A stretch of 27,413 bases of DNA from Methylococcaceae bacterium UBA4132 (GCA_002380945.1 DFWO01000170.1:1-27413), one strand, 5' to 3'; counted from the stretch's first letter, positions 1 through 7,645 are shown. Notes: generated by a model from the sequence alone, not told the origin. Made by a program: numbers and translations.

Positions 1-205
1 GGCTTTTTTTTAACCACTTGGCGAGTGTCGGGTGAGAAGCGTTAAATATTCGACAGATACCTCTCATGCTCCGTCTCTCAAAATACGCAGTCAATATCTG
101 CTCTTTCTCTTCGTCACTATGCCTTGCCTTTGGATTAACAACGCCTCTGCGCCCGCAACTCTTGCAGATATATGGTTGTTTCCCAAAAGCCTTGGACACG
201 GCAAA
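1..205 (-). pseudogene. IS1-like transposase N-terminal fragment, broken, runs off left edge
   Basis: The minus strand encodes an open frame from about 205 (GTG at 199) to the window edge. It reads KAFGKQPYICKSCGRRG, then a charged stretch with SDEEKEQILTAYFE, then RRSMRGICRIFNASHPTLAK, then WLKK. This is the layout of IS1-type InsA-like proteins: the second half of a zinc ribbon (CxxCG) followed by a helix-turn-helix. The first cysteine pair is missing from this frame. A TGA lies at 208-206, and a CP dipeptide appears in the next frame just upstream (LPCPR), so a small deletion with a frameshift seems to have removed the start of the zinc ribbon. The catalytic part, if present, would lie outside the window. 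I infer a degraded insertion sequence; family assignment is from motif recall only. Confidence 0.55.
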
Positions 206-221
206 TCACCCTGCTTTCTTA

Positions 222-314
222 TTCGTTGATGGTGTCAGTTCTATCGGCAGTATTGAATTTCGCATGGACGATTGGGGCGTGGATGCGATTGACGGTAGTG
301 GGTTAAACCTGTGA
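222..314 (+). other. Possible 3' tail of a disrupted reading frame
   Basis: Beyond the broken transposase, the plus strand reads FVDGVSSIGSIEFRMDDWG and then VDAIDGSGLNL before a TGA at 312-314. The composition looks like a real protein C-terminus rather than random translation. The upstream part of the same frame is antisense to the transposase. One reading is that an insertion cut a gene and left this tail. No family is recognised, and a chance frame of 30 codons is quite possible. Confidence 0.2.
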
Positions 315-332
315 TTCCTGTTTCTATGATAC

Positions 333-370
333 TTGACCCATCAGATGTCCGAACCACAGATTTGACCCAT
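333..370. repeat. Pair of TTGACCCAT direct repeats
   Basis: TTGACCCAT occurs at 333-341 and again at 362-370. On the minus strand both read ATGGGTCAA. Closely spaced GGGTCA-type repeats occur at the ends of some IS21-type elements (recalled, not checked). No istA or istB coding sequence is seen next to them, so this would be a relic at most. Confidence 0.3.
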
Positions 371-399
371 TACCGATTAAAGATACACACAGCGTGAAC

Positions 400-1581
400 T
401 TAACCCGCCTCAAAATCCAGCTTACACAGTTCTTTAGCTTTGTGTAAGCGTCCGTTTAGCAAGGCTTCTATTAGCTCTTCGATGCGGCGCATATAAACGT
501 CGGTGTGTTCGTCGAACGCTTCAGGCAGGTGTTCGCGTTCTAGGCGTGATAAATGTCCATCGAAGGCGGCGGAGACACACAGTAAATCTAAAATAAAATA
601 GCGTTCGGGTTCGGTGACTTCGTTAAGTAGGGTCAGAAAGTCTGCCCAATTGTCATATTCGCTGTTGTCTGCAACGGCGAAGGTTTCGCACAGTTTAATG
701 AGTAGCACCAGCATATTGGGATGGTGGTTTTGTGATAATACCATCATGGTAGCGACGGCACGGATTGCGCCTTCTTTGGCTTTGGGTGATAGCTTGTCCA
801 TTAGCTCTGGCTGCATGATGTCATCGGCGATGTGGCGAGCCAGTCGATGACCGAATAGGCGTAGTCTGGCTTCTTTGGCAACTTTGTACATGACGAAGGC
901 ATCCCATATTCCCGTAACAGGGATAGCTACCCATTGAAAGCCTAACCGTGAACCGCCTTTACCAAACAAACGAACGAGAATAAATTTTATCAGTAGGCTA
1001 CTTAATAGCACTTTGGCTTTGTATAACACGCCGACAAACAGTAATTTGGTTTTGGGAACGTGTTTGAGTGGGTCTATGCCGAGATAATGAATGACGGGAT
1101 CAGGCACTTCTAAGGCGGCGCGTGCTAACATATTCGGCACGGCGTTGGTGTCGGCTAAGCTGTCGTCATGCGTGCCGTGATGCCCTGTTAAACAGGCAAG
1201 TCCGTGTACGGTTCGTAGCCCTAACCAAAATAATACCGTCATTTCTATGGCTAACATGACGAGGATAATGAAAGCGTAACTGCTGTAGTAGAGGAAATCA
1301 CTCATGCGTCCAGCGTATTTCCATTCAAACCAAACACTGGCAACGGTGGTCAATGCGCCAATACTAAAGGCGATAATAGCCGCAAAGTTGGTCAGGCTCT
1401 CCGCTAACGAGGTCATGATTTCATCGGGCGGCAAGTCATCAATAGCTAGGGTTTCTAGCGTGTCTACACCCGTTTTTTTGGTTAGATGCTGATAATATTG
1501 AACGCCGATTTTCTCTAAAAAACCAGCAGGTTGGTCGCGTTGATAACTGGTTTTGTCGGTGGTTTCGGTGGGTTCTGACAT
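400..1581 (-). CDS. Unrecognised multi-pass membrane protein with helical C-terminal domain
   Basis: This is a 393-residue protein of unknown function, resembling the little-studied LBF_2804-type membrane proteins at best; that comparison is recall and low confidence. The N-terminal ~55 residues are polar. Hydrophobic segments follow at about 60-85, 95-130 (long, possibly two crossings), 180-208 and 215-235. The C-terminal ~150 residues are soluble and helical. They contain a stretch around LCVSAAFDGHLSRLEREHL that recalls the acidic helices of TerB-like domains, but no metal site can be confirmed. The start ATG has no strong ribosome site. The gene stands alone: it follows glcG in the same orientation after a 131-base gap that holds a palindromic repeat, and borders insertion-sequence debris on its other side. 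Confidence 0.6.
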   Translation of the reverse strand: MSEPTETTDKTSYQRDQPAGFLEKIGVQYYQHLTKKTGVDTLETLAIDDLPPDEIMTSLAESLTNFAAIIAFSIGALTTVASVWFEWKYAGRMSDFLYYSSYAFIILVMLAIEMTVLFWLGLRTVHGLACLTGHHGTHDDSLADTNAVPNMLARAALEVPDPVIHYLGIDPLKHVPKTKLLFVGVLYKAKVLLSSLLIKFILVRLFGKGGSRLGFQWVAIPVTGIWDAFVMYKVAKEARLRLFGHRLARHIADDIMQPELMDKLSPKAKEGAIRAVATMMVLSQNHHPNMLVLLIKLCETFAVADNSEYDNWADFLTLLNEVTEPERYFILDLLCVSAAFDGHLSRLEREHLPEAFDEHTDVYMRRIEELIEALLNGRLHKAKELCKLDFEAG

Positions 1582-1666
1582 GGTAGTTATTTGAGTGAAT
1601 GCAATTTCAATAACAGGAATTAGCTATGCTAAAGCGTGTTGCTCCTGCGTTAATTTAATAGCAGTA

Positions 1667-1709
1667 CATTACCGTTCACCTTTCAGCAAGTTCATGGTGA
1701 ACGGTAATG
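1667..1709. repeat. Perfect 14-bp inverted repeat, REP-like palindrome
   Basis: CATTACCGTTCACC (1667-1680) and its exact reverse complement GGTGAACGGTAATG (1696-1709) flank a 15-base loop. The loop, TTTCAGCAAGTTCAT, resembles the CTTCGACAAGCTCAG core of a dispersed palindrome that I recall from many bacterial genomes. The element sits 3 bases after the glcG stop codon on the minus strand. No T-run follows on either strand, so it is not a standard intrinsic terminator, though the hairpin could protect the 3' end of the tesA-glcG mRNA. Confidence 0.75.
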
Positions 1710-1712
1710 CCT

Positions 1713-2141
1713 TTAAATACTGGCAAAAAAACCAACGCCTTCAATGCCAGCAATAGCGCAGCGTTCATCTTGTTCAGAACTGTCACCACTGATACCCACC
1801 GCGCCGATTAAATTATTGTCAGCATCACGAATCAGCACGCCACCTGGTGCAGGCATTATTTTTCCATCGGCAATGTTAATTAAGGCATTCATAAAATCGG
1901 GACGTTGTAAGGCAACACCCGCAAGACTTCTTGAAGACACGCCCATATTAACCGCACCCCATGCTTTAGCAGTGGCAATTTGTTGGCGTATCATGCTCGC
2001 GCCGTCTTCGCGTTGCAGGGCTTTTAAATGCCCTGCTTCATCTAATACCACCACAGTTAGCGGCGATAAATTTAGTTCGCGGGCTTTGCGAATGGCAGTT
2101 TCTATAATTTTATTGGCTTTTTCTAAAGTTAGTAAGGTCAT
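1713..2141 (-). CDS. GlcG/HbpS-family (DUF336) protein
   Basis: This 142-residue protein has the hallmarks of the GlcG/HbpS fold family. It starts with LTLEKANKIIETAIRKA, followed by VVVLDEAGHLKAL, then the central ADGKIMPAPGGVLI, and ends with AVGISGDSSEQDERCAIAGI. Family members have been linked to haem binding (HbpS) or occur near glycolate oxidase genes (GlcG), but many are uncharacterised and no glycolate gene is present here. It has no signal peptide. The start lies 11 bases after tesA with AGAGAG as a likely ribosome site, so it is probably the second gene of a tesA-glcG transcript. The family is secure; the function is not. Confidence 0.85.
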   Translation of the reverse strand: MTLLTLEKANKIIETAIRKARELNLSPLTVVVLDEAGHLKALQREDGASMIRQQIATAKAWGAVNMGVSSRSLAGVALQRPDFMNALINIADGKIMPAPGGVLIRDADNNLIGAVGISGDSSEQDERCAIAGIEGVGFFASI

Positions 2142-2152
2142 GTATCTCTCTA

Positions 2153-2755
2153 TTAGTTAAGTAACGGCAACAATTGTTGCCAGATTTTTTCGGCAATTAT
2201 AGGTTGTGCTTGGGTATTAGGATGGAGTCCGTCAGATTGCATTAACTCAGCAGTCAAAGCAACATCTTCAAGTAAAAAAGGAATAGCAGGAACATTCATT
2301 TCTTTGGCTAATTGCGGGTAGACGTTATAAAACATATCAATGTAACGTTTGCCGTAATTGGGTGGAATTTTTATACCTAATAATAAAACTTTAGCATTAG
2401 CGTGTTGGGCGCGGCGTATAATTTCTGCTAGATTGCTTTTCATCAGTGCGGGTGATAAGCCGCGTAAGCCGTCATTACCACCGAGTTCTAGGATTAATAC
2501 GCTGGGTTTATGCTGGCTTAGTTCTTGGTCAATACGCGCAAGACCACCTGAGCTGGTGTCTCCGCTGATGCTGGCGTTATGGATGATAAAATCAAGGTGG
2601 TTATCGTCGAGTTTTTTCTGTACTAACGCGACCCAACCTTGTGAAACTTCTATTCCGTGTCCTGCACTGATACTATCGCCTAATACGACTATCGACTTAG
2701 CCATTAACATCGGCGATATTAACGCCATCATTACTACACATAAAAACTTAACCAT
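2153..2755 (-). CDS. tesA: TesA-like periplasmic arylesterase/thioesterase (SGNH hydrolase)
   Basis: This 200-residue protein is a GDSL/SGNH esterase of the TesA (acyl-CoA thioesterase I, protease I, lysophospholipase L1) type. A hydrophobic signal peptide spans residues 1-19, with likely cleavage after MLMA, so the enzyme should act in the periplasm. Block I is GDSIS with nucleophile Ser28. The oxyanion residues are Gly65 (in SGDTS) and Asn94 (in GGND). Block V is DGLHP with Asp175 and His178. GGA about 10 bases upstream may be the ribosome site. The start codon lies one base from the start of the divergent ABC ATPase gene, an arrangement related to E. coli tesA/ybbA. Substrate cannot be told from sequence. 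Confidence 0.93.
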   Translation of the reverse strand: MVKFLCVVMMALISPMLMAKSIVVLGDSISAGHGIEVSQGWVALVQKKLDDNHLDFIIHNASISGDTSSGGLARIDQELSQHKPSVLILELGGNDGLRGLSPALMKSNLAEIIRRAQHANAKVLLLGIKIPPNYGKRYIDMFYNVYPQLAKEMNVPAIPFLLEDVALTAELMQSDGLHPNTQAQPIIAEKIWQQLLPLLN

Positions 2756-2756
2756 T

Positions 2757-3449
2757 ATGCAATTCCAAATAGATCATTCATTGAACAATATTATAGTAGC
2801 AGAACGCCTAGGAAAGTCAGTGCCGACGGCGGATGGGATGCTACATATTCTGTCATCCTTAGATTTGATAATCAAATCGGGTGAAAGTATTGCGGTTGTG
2901 GGAGAATCAGGCTCGGGCAAATCGACGTTAATTGGTTTATTAGCTGGTTTAGATACGCCTAGTTCAGGGGCTGTTTTTATTGACGGTAAAAACTTAACAA
3001 CCATGAATGAAGACGGCAGAGCGGCTATGCGTCACGCGCTGATTGGTTTTGTATTTCAGTCGTTTCAATTAATGCCTAGCTTGACGGCGTTAGAAAATGT
3101 GATGTTGCCGTTGGAATTAAGCGGCGATAAAAACGCTAAAACAGCAGCAATGGCGTTGCTTGAACGAGTGGGTTTAGCACATCGTTTAACGCATAGACCC
3201 AAGCAATTATCAGGCGGCGAACAACAACGTGTTGCTTTAGCACGAGCGTTTGTCACTAAACCCGCTATTTTATTTGCCGATGAGCCAACGGGGAATCTGG
3301 ATAGTAAAACAGGAGCGCATATTATTGATTTGTTGTTTGAGCTGAATTCGGAGCATAAAACGACGTTAATTTTAGTGACGCATGATCATGCGTTGGCAGC
3401 GCGGTGTGGGCGGACGATTCGTTTGGAGGCTGGGGTTTTGTGTGATTAG
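2757..3449 (+). CDS. ybbA: YbbA-type ABC transporter ATPase, permease partner absent
   Basis: This 230-residue ATPase belongs to the LolD/MacB-like (FtsX-associated) group. Visible motifs are Walker A GESGSGKST (49-57), Q-loop Gln101 in FQSF, signature LSGGEQ (151-156), Walker B ILFADE (171-176) and H-loop His209. The wording around them (GESIAVVGESGSGKSTLI, ILFADEPTGNLD, TTLILVTHDHALAARC) follows E. coli YbbA closely. The frame stays open far upstream, over tesA, but only the ATG at 2757 gives a normal N-terminus. The ribosome site is weak. YbbA normally pairs with the large permease YbbP encoded directly downstream; here a terminator and convergent ftsZ follow instead. The protein must use a permease encoded elsewhere, or work alone. 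Confidence 0.92.
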   Translation: MQFQIDHSLNNIIVAERLGKSVPTADGMLHILSSLDLIIKSGESIAVVGESGSGKSTLIGLLAGLDTPSSGAVFIDGKNLTTMNEDGRAAMRHALIGFVFQSFQLMPSLTALENVMLPLELSGDKNAKTAAMALLERVGLAHRLTHRPKQLSGGEQQRVALARAFVTKPAILFADEPTGNLDSKTGAHIIDLLFELNSEHKTTLILVTHDHALAARCGRTIRLEAGVLCD

Positions 3450-3478
3450 TTTTAAATAACCCGTCATTGTTATAAAAC

Positions 3479-3507
3479 AAAAAAGCCCGACTCTATCGGG
3501 CTTTTTT
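3479..3507. terminator. Bidirectional intrinsic terminator between ybbA and ftsZ
   Basis: AAAAAAGCCCGA (3479-3490) and TCGGGCTTTTTT (3496-3507) form a perfect 12-bp inverted repeat with a 5-base loop. The GC-rich core is followed by a T6 run on both strands. It sits between the 3' ends of convergent ybbA and ftsZ, so it should stop the dcw transcript from the right and the ATPase transcript from the left. Confidence 0.95.
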
Positions 3508-3527
3508 GTGATTAAAGACTAAAAAGA

Positions 3528-4676
3528 CTAATCTGCTTGTCGTCTTAAAAACGCGGGAATATCGAGATAATCTAAATCACCTTTGGGTTGATTTAAAGTA
3601 CGCCCTTCTCGGTTCTCTTGTCTGCTTTGACGTGTTGAGGTGGGTTTATCAAATTCATCGTAATTGATTGCACCCGTGTTAGTTTGCATGGATTTAACCG
3701 TGGCTTTTGCTTGTACAGGGGGTAAGCCCATACCTGTTGCAACGACGGTTACTTTTATTTCATCATCCAGGTTGGGATCAATCGCGGTGCCGATTTTGAT
3801 GATGGCATCTTCGGAAGCAAATTCGTGGACGATATTGCCCACTTCGTTAAATTCGGCAATACCCATGTTAGCCGCTGAAATATTGACCAGAATGCCACGC
3901 GCACCTTGTAGGTTAATATCTTCTAATAACGGGCAGGCAATGGCTTTTTCAGCTGCTTCGCGGGCGCGATTTTCGCCTGATGCAGTACCTGTTCCCATGA
4001 TTGCTGCGCCCATGCCCGACATAACAGTTCTTACGTCAGCAAAGTCAACGTTAATCATACCAGGGTGAACGATTAGTTCAGTAATGCCTTGTACTGCGTC
4101 TAGTAAGACATCGTTAGCGGCTCTAAATGCGTCCATTAAAGAGACGTTGTTGCCTAGCACGGGTAATAATTTTTGATTGGGGATGGTGATTAAAGAATCA
4201 ACGTATTTTTCTAATTCAACAATACCGCGTTCTGCTACGCCTTGCTTCTTTTTACCTTCAAACAGGAACGGCTTAGTCACTACTGCAACGGTTAAGATAC
4301 CCATTTCTTTGGCAATAGAGGCAATGACGGGAATCGCACCTGTACCTGTGCCGCCGCCCATGCCTGCGGTTAAAAAGACCATGTCCGCGCCCTCTAGTAC
4401 TTCTTTAATGCGTTCTTTGTTTTCTTCAGCGGCTTGGCGACCGATTTCTGGGTTAGTACCTGCACCCAAACCCTTGGTGAGTTCAACGCCAAGTTGAATG
4501 ATTGTACCGATATTTAATTTCCGTAATGCCTGTGCATCGGTATTTGCACAGATAAATTCAACTCCATCAATGCTACTATTAATCATGTGATTAACGGCGT
4601 TACCGCCACCACCGCCCACACCAATAACCTTGATGACGGCAGTCTCGCTGTATGTGTCTACTAATTCATATTTCAT
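3528..4676 (-). CDS. ftsZ: Cell division GTPase FtsZ
   Basis: FtsZ is the tubulin-like GTPase that forms the division ring under the inner membrane. The 382 residues match the usual gammaproteobacterial length. The nucleotide site shows GVGGGGGNAVNHM (19-31) and the signature GGGTGTG (107-113). The catalytic T7 loop NVDFADV (209-215) keeps both acidic residues that complete the neighbour's GTP site. A polar linker follows, and the conserved C-terminal tail LDYLDIPAFLRRQ should bind FtsA and ZipA. GAGGGG upstream of the ATG is a good ribosome site, after a 35-base gap from ftsA. It is the last gene of the dcw run; lpxC, which follows in E. coli, is replaced by a terminator. Confidence 0.98.
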   Translation of the reverse strand: MKYELVDTYSETAVIKVIGVGGGGGNAVNHMINSSIDGVEFICANTDAQALRKLNIGTIIQLGVELTKGLGAGTNPEIGRQAAEENKERIKEVLEGADMVFLTAGMGGGTGTGAIPVIASIAKEMGILTVAVVTKPFLFEGKKKQGVAERGIVELEKYVDSLITIPNQKLLPVLGNNVSLMDAFRAANDVLLDAVQGITELIVHPGMINVDFADVRTVMSGMGAAIMGTGTASGENRAREAAEKAIACPLLEDINLQGARGILVNISAANMGIAEFNEVGNIVHEFASEDAIIKIGTAIDPNLDDEIKVTVVATGMGLPPVQAKATVKSMQTNTGAINYDEFDKPTSTRQSRQENREGRTLNQPKGDLDYLDIPAFLRRQAD

Positions 4677-4711
4677 GTTACTGCCCCTCAGCTATACTAT
4701 GCAAAGCCATA

Positions 4712-5938
4712 TTAAAAATTACCATTAAACCAGTTTTTTATTTTTTCGAACCATCCAGAATTGTCGGCATCAATGCTGCTAGTTAAATTTTGATGGTCTT
4801 TTCCGTATATTAACAAGCCTACGCCTGTCGAGTGAATTGGATTTTTCACCACTTCAGTTAATCCTGTCACATTTTGTGGTCCACCCATTCTGACTGGCAC
4901 ATGAAAAATCTCTTCCGCCAAATCAATTAAGCCCATGACTTTTGAGCTACCACCCGTTAGGACGACACCTGCTGCAATTACGTCCTCAAAGCCACTGCGC
5001 CGTAATTCAGCTTGTACAAGTAACAACAATTCTTCGTAACGCGGTTCTACGATTTCTGCTAGATTTTGTACAGAAATTTTACGCGGTGATCTGTCGCCTA
5101 TGCTTGGTACTTCAATAGTGCCATCCACATCGGCAAGTTGCGTTAATGCACAGGCGTATTTACGTTTAATTTCTTCCGCATTGACAGTGGGTGTCCGTAA
5201 TGCCACTGCAATATCGTTGGTGACTTGATCGCCTGCCACAGGAATTATAGCTGTGTGTTTTATCGCACCATCGGCGAAAATAGCAATATCAGTAGTACCG
5301 CCACCAATATCAATTAAGCAAATCCCTAGCTCTTTTTCATCTTCGGTCAGTACTGCGTTACAGGAAGCCAACTGTTCTAGTACTAAGTCTTCCACTTCTA
5401 AACCGCAACGACGAATACATTTTATAATGTTTTGCGAGGCACTGACACTACCTGTCACCATGTGAACTTTGGCTTCTAAGCGTATGCCTGACATACCTAT
5501 AGGGTCTTTTATACCACCTTGCAGGTCGATGATAAATTCTTGCGGCAGGATGTGTAAAATTTTTTGATCAGCAGGAATAGCAACCGCACGGGCAGAGTCT
5601 ATAACGCGATCTATATCGTATTGGGACACTTCTTTGTCTTTAATGGCTACAATGCCGTGGGAATTAAGACTTCTAATGTGGCAACCTGCAATCCCTGCAA
5701 ACACAGATTCAATCTGACAACCAGCCATGAGTTCAGCTTCTTCAATGGCTCGTTGTATGGATTGTACAGTGGATTCCAGATTAACAACGACTCCTTTTTT
5801 AAGACCGCGTGAAGGCGCAGAGCCTATACCTATTATTTCAAGATTACCCTCATTGGATAGCTCCCCAACAATAGCCGCGACTTTGGATGTTCCAATATCT
5901 AGCCCCACTATTAAATTACGCTCTGTTTTTTTCGCCAT
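4712..5938 (-). CDS. ftsA: Cell division protein FtsA (actin-like membrane tether of FtsZ)
   Basis: This 408-residue actin-family ATPase links FtsZ filaments to the membrane. The phosphate-1 motif VGLDIGTSKV lies at 11-20 and phosphate-2 IDIGGGTTD at 209-217. An adenosine-motif stretch VVLTGGSSKVMG lies near residue 335. The 1C domain typical of FtsA (region after SRGLKKGVVVNLE) is present. The last residues, GWFEKIKNWFNGNF, form an amphipathic helix that fits the known membrane-targeting sequence. The gene starts 5 bases after the ftsQ stop, so the two are almost certainly co-translated. Confidence 0.98.
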   Translation of the reverse strand: MAKKTERNLIVGLDIGTSKVAAIVGELSNEGNLEIIGIGSAPSRGLKKGVVVNLESTVQSIQRAIEEAELMAGCQIESVFAGIAGCHIRSLNSHGIVAIKDKEVSQYDIDRVIDSARAVAIPADQKILHILPQEFIIDLQGGIKDPIGMSGIRLEAKVHMVTGSVSASQNIIKCIRRCGLEVEDLVLEQLASCNAVLTEDEKELGICLIDIGGGTTDIAIFADGAIKHTAIIPVAGDQVTNDIAVALRTPTVNAEEIKRKYACALTQLADVDGTIEVPSIGDRSPRKISVQNLAEIVEPRYEELLLLVQAELRRSGFEDVIAAGVVLTGGSSKVMGLIDLAEEIFHVPVRMGGPQNVTGLTEVVKNPIHSTGVGLLIYGKDHQNLTSSIDADNSGWFEKIKNWFNGNF

Positions 5939-5943
5939 TTTAT

Positions 5944-6720
5944 TTACTCTGTATTGCCTTTTTGTGTACTCGTTGTTGTACTTTGAGGAATCCCACTTGC
6001 AATCGCTTTCCAGTCAAATTCGGGGGTTCCTGCTTTCCATGACACGGCATAGCCATTAGGATACCTTAAATCAACCACTTCCATTGCATCAATCTGCTCT
6101 TGTTGTAACACTGTCAAGGTTTTTAAAAACCGCTGTAATTTTTTTAGTTGTTCATTACGTCCTAATAATATTTCTAATCCGTTAGCTAACTTGAGTTTCC
6201 ATGCCCAACGATTATTGATATTAAACTCAACAAGTTCCAAAGACTGATCAGCTAAAACTGTTCTAACACCTTTCATAATTTCCAATACTTTACCATGTTG
6301 TTGGTCAGGACCTGTTAATACCAACAAATCTTCAAAAGGTTCTATACTTTTAGGCGTAAAAACCACACCCTGATCACTAATTAGGCTTTTTTCTCCCCAG
6401 CGCACAAAGGGCTTTCTTTCGTGTACTTTTATGTCAATGGCATCGGGCCACACACGTTTAACCGTGACCGACTCGACCCAAGGCAATGTCGAAACCGCCG
6501 CATGAATTGCTTGTACATCCGCATCAAAAAAACCTGTTTTTACCAGAGGCTCTAGTGTCGTTTTTACCTCATCCTTGCTTAGGTATTGAAAAACACCTTC
6601 AGTTCTTACATATTTAACAGGTAGTACTGTTCTTAAGCGCGTATCTATGGCATCTAACCCATATTGCCAAGCCAAGCCTGCACATAGCAATGTTACCAGC
6701 AAAAATCTTGCAGTCGTCAC
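5944..6720 (-). CDS. ftsQ: Cell division protein FtsQ
   Basis: FtsQ is a single-pass (bitopic) inner-membrane protein that forms the FtsQLB complex and helps recruit late divisome proteins. The 258 residues show a transmembrane helix at about 5-22, a POTRA domain at about 36-103 (with LPWVESVTVKRVWPDAIDIK) and the C-terminal FtsQ beta domain. The start is GTG, supported by AGGA about 10 bases upstream; an in-frame stop just upstream rules out a longer protein. The cytoplasmic tail is therefore only about four residues, much shorter than the ~25 residues of E. coli FtsQ. The gene begins 4 bases after ddl. Confidence 0.95.
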   Translation of the reverse strand: MTTARFLLVTLLCAGLAWQYGLDAIDTRLRTVLPVKYVRTEGVFQYLSKDEVKTTLEPLVKTGFFDADVQAIHAAVSTLPWVESVTVKRVWPDAIDIKVHERKPFVRWGEKSLISDQGVVFTPKSIEPFEDLLVLTGPDQQHGKVLEIMKGVRTVLADQSLELVEFNINNRWAWKLKLANGLEILLGRNEQLKKLQRFLKTLTVLQQEQIDAMEVVDLRYPNGYAVSWKAGTPEFDWKAIASGIPQSTTTSTQKGNTE

Positions 6721-6724
6721 CGCT

Positions 6725-7645
6725 CTATCCTAAACTGGTTTCCAAAATTTTCCACACTAATGTTTCAAAATTAATGCCTGCTTGTTTGGCTGCCATCGGT
6801 ACTAAACTGTGATCGGTCATACCAGGTACAGTATTGACTTCAATGAGCTGAGTCTGTCCTGAGTCATCAATAAATACATCCAATCTTGCCCACCCTTTCA
6901 CACCAATAACGTCACAAGCTGTAATTGCTAACTGTTGTAATCGTTGCTCTTGCTCTGCTTCCAAGCCGCAAGGGCAATGATATTGGGTAGTCGTTGCTTG
7001 GTATTTGGCTTCATAATCATAAAACGCATTGGGTGTTTCCAAGCGAATCACAGGCAATGCTACGCCATTTAACACACCAACAGTATACTCTTTACCTGTC
7101 ACCCATGCTTCTGCATAAACATCACACTGATAATCAGCGGCGATTCTCAACGCCTTAGCTAACTCATCACGATTACTGGCTTTGCTCATACCGATGCTAG
7201 AGCCTTCTTGCGCAGGTTTAACAATGACAGGAAAACCCAATTTTTCAATACACGCATCCACATCTGCTTCTGTCTTTAACAGAAACCACTTAGGCGTAAC
7301 CAAACCGTAACCTTGCCAACACAATTTGGTTCTTAACTTATCCATTGCCAACGCCGATGCCAGCACACCGCTACCTGTGTAAGGAATGCCTAACACATCA
7401 AGTACAGCTTGCAACACACCGTCTTCACCGCCACGACCATGAATAATGTTAAACACTCTATCGACGTTAATATCTTGCAACGCATCAATCAGACTGCCTG
7501 TTACATCAACTGCAATCGCATTCACACCTTGTTGCTTTAGCGCGTTGTAAACTGCCGCGCCGCTACGCAAAGAAACATCTCTTTCTGCCGCTGTACCGCC
7601 CATTACGACGGCAACGCGTCCAAATTGTTCTGGTTTTTCAATCAT
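6725..7645 (-). CDS. ddl: D-alanine--D-alanine ligase
   Basis: This ATP-grasp enzyme joins two D-alanines for the tip of the peptidoglycan stem peptide. The 306 residues match the short DdlB type. Visible motifs are MGGTAAERDVSLRSG near the N-terminus, HGRGGEDG (69-76), VIVKPAQEGSSIGM (ATP binding, about 140-153) and the loop AFYDYEAKY (207-215), whose tyrosine is typical of D-Ala-D-Ala rather than D-Ala-D-lactate ligases. The C-terminal IEVNTVPGMTDHSLVP carries metal-binding and substrate residues. The start overlaps the murB end by 8 bases, so translation is probably coupled. Confidence 0.97.
   Translation of the reverse strand: MIEKPEQFGRVAVVMGGTAAERDVSLRSGAAVYNALKQQGVNAIAVDVTGSLIDALQDINVDRVFNIIHGRGGEDGVLQAVLDVLGIPYTGSGVLASALAMDKLRTKLCWQGYGLVTPKWFLLKTEADVDACIEKLGFPVIVKPAQEGSSIGMSKASNRDELAKALRIAADYQCDVYAEAWVTGKEYTVGVLNGVALPVIRLETPNAFYDYEAKYQATTTQYHCPCGLEAEQEQRLQQLAITACDVIGVKGWARLDVFIDDSGQTQLIEVNTVPGMTDHSLVPMAAKQAGINFETLVWKILETSLG

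Noticed and set aside
2358..2756. N-terminal extension of the ABC ATPase reading frame
   Set aside because: The extra 133 codons are the antisense of tesA; family length and alignment support the ATG at 2757.
3664..5465. Long plus-strand open frames opposite ftsZ and ftsA
   Set aside because: They are antisense shadows of conserved genes, with no ribosome sites or recognisable domains.
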